DNA of 64,000 bases, taken from the NCBI RefSeq assembly GCF_023015615.1, contig NZ_JALKAJ010000002.1, positions 1,006,501 to 1,070,500 of the forward strand, given 5' to 3'. The notes below the pieces were generated by a model. The model saw nothing but the letters and a program-made list of their open reading frames with translations, was not told where the DNA came from and made no database searches. The position numbers and the translations under genes are program-made. Every line of letters starts with the position of its first letter. Within the stretch, counting starts at the first letter, position 1. Shown piece after piece: positions 63,847 through 64,000 of the stretch. This stretch comes from Qipengyuania sp. S6317L1. GTDB lineage: Bacteria > Pseudomonadota > Alphaproteobacteria > Sphingomonadales > Sphingomonadaceae.

Positions 63847-64000
63847 ATGGCCAGCACCGCTCCATTGAACGCCTCCGATGCAGCTTCCGGCACCACCGTG
63901 CGCCCGCTTGCCCTTGCCCTTGCCCGTTGGCTGGAGGCGGTGGCAGCACTGGTCGTGCTCATCGTGCTGGTTGGCGGGATCACGCGGCTCACCGAAAGCG
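63847..64000 (+). CDS. ctaA: Heme A synthase, 3'-truncated by window edge
   Basis: The first 51 codons of a CtaA/Cox15-type protein. After a short polar N-terminus (MASTAPLNASDAASG) comes the first membrane helix (WLEAVAALVVLIVLVGGITRLTES), with the GGITRLTES motif characteristic of heme A synthases. It converts heme O to heme A for cytochrome oxidase. The gene continues beyond 64000. It is divergent from thiSG with 130 bp between them, in which I see no clear riboswitch. Confidence 0.88.
   Translation, partial: MASTAPLNASDAASGTTVRPLALALARWLEAVAALVVLIVLVGGITRLTES

Noticed and set aside
63789-63992. 67-codon frame antisense to ctaA
   Set aside because: It is the complement of the ctaA N-terminus, which has clear family sequence.

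Overview
The window is 64 kb of GC-rich alphaproteobacterial chromosome, most likely from Sphingomonadales and probably Erythrobacteraceae. The evidence is the gene content (DUF3035 lipoprotein, DUF2093 protein, MmcB behind a GTTC-N7-GTTC LexA box, a fused ThiS-ThiG, an Rrf2-headed suf operon with sufT/sufA) and FnrL-type TTGAT-N4-RTCAA boxes. It is gene dense, with many 1-4 nt start/stop overlaps. There is one tRNA, no rRNA, no CRISPR array and no recognisable transposase or prophage. ileS is cut at the left edge and ctaA at the right edge.

Layout: 0-4 kb ileS-lspA-lipoprotein (+). 4-8.3 kb rpe-heparinase-like-purH (-). 8.5-11.1 kb a DUF2141 protein facing a Tam41-like nucleotidyltransferase and a diacylglycerol-kinase-family lipid kinase. 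11.1-24.1 kb an envelope locus (below). 24.1-32.8 kb tRNA-Arg, mmcB, a fatty-acid/sterol hydroxylase with a second DUF2141 protein, a PAS protein, an alpha/beta hydrolase and an M48/DsbA-like/M48 periplasmic quality-control set. 32.8-37.9 kb a LytS/LytTR-type two-component pair, nadC, RNase T2 and a double SpoIIAA-like protein. 38-43.8 kb tadA, rpmB, a four-gene xseA operon and purD. 43.9-47.8 kb a cytochrome c, adenosine kinase, and an EI24-like/lipoprotein/helical-repeat trio. 47.8-54.1 kb the suf Fe-S operon (rrf2-sufB-orf-DUF559-sufC-sufD-sufS-sufT-sufA). 54.3-64 kb a candidate small-protein gene, pyrD, ggt, an acyl-CoA synthetase, an IDO/Lrp pair, two orphan genes, thiSG and ctaA.

The most interesting stretch is 11.1-24.1 kb. 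It encodes a TPR plus outer-membrane barrel protein resembling Slam translocons, a 1616-residue exported FecR-domain protein ending in three barrel-like modules that resemble Slam cargo (TbpB-like), an exported CsgG/SH3-like protein, an OmpR-type response regulator with its histidine kinase, a small exported protein, and an exported TPR-CHAT protein with an intact His/Cys dyad. Two promoters in this locus share an identical 17-bp element. At the first promoter it is a clean tandem TAAC-N6-TGTCA array with 21-bp period, and at the second the downstream copy is degenerate. I infer a dedicated regulon: the two-component system controls a surface-display or secretion machine and, perhaps, a periplasmic CHAT protease. 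This is a hypothesis from gene order and motifs.

A second candidate for new biology is the lipid kinase/Tam41-like pair, which could convert diacylglycerol to phosphatidate and then CDP-diacylglycerol. Regulation readable from sequence elsewhere includes two Fnr boxes, a LexA box, an Rrf2-type palindrome and several orphan palindromes.
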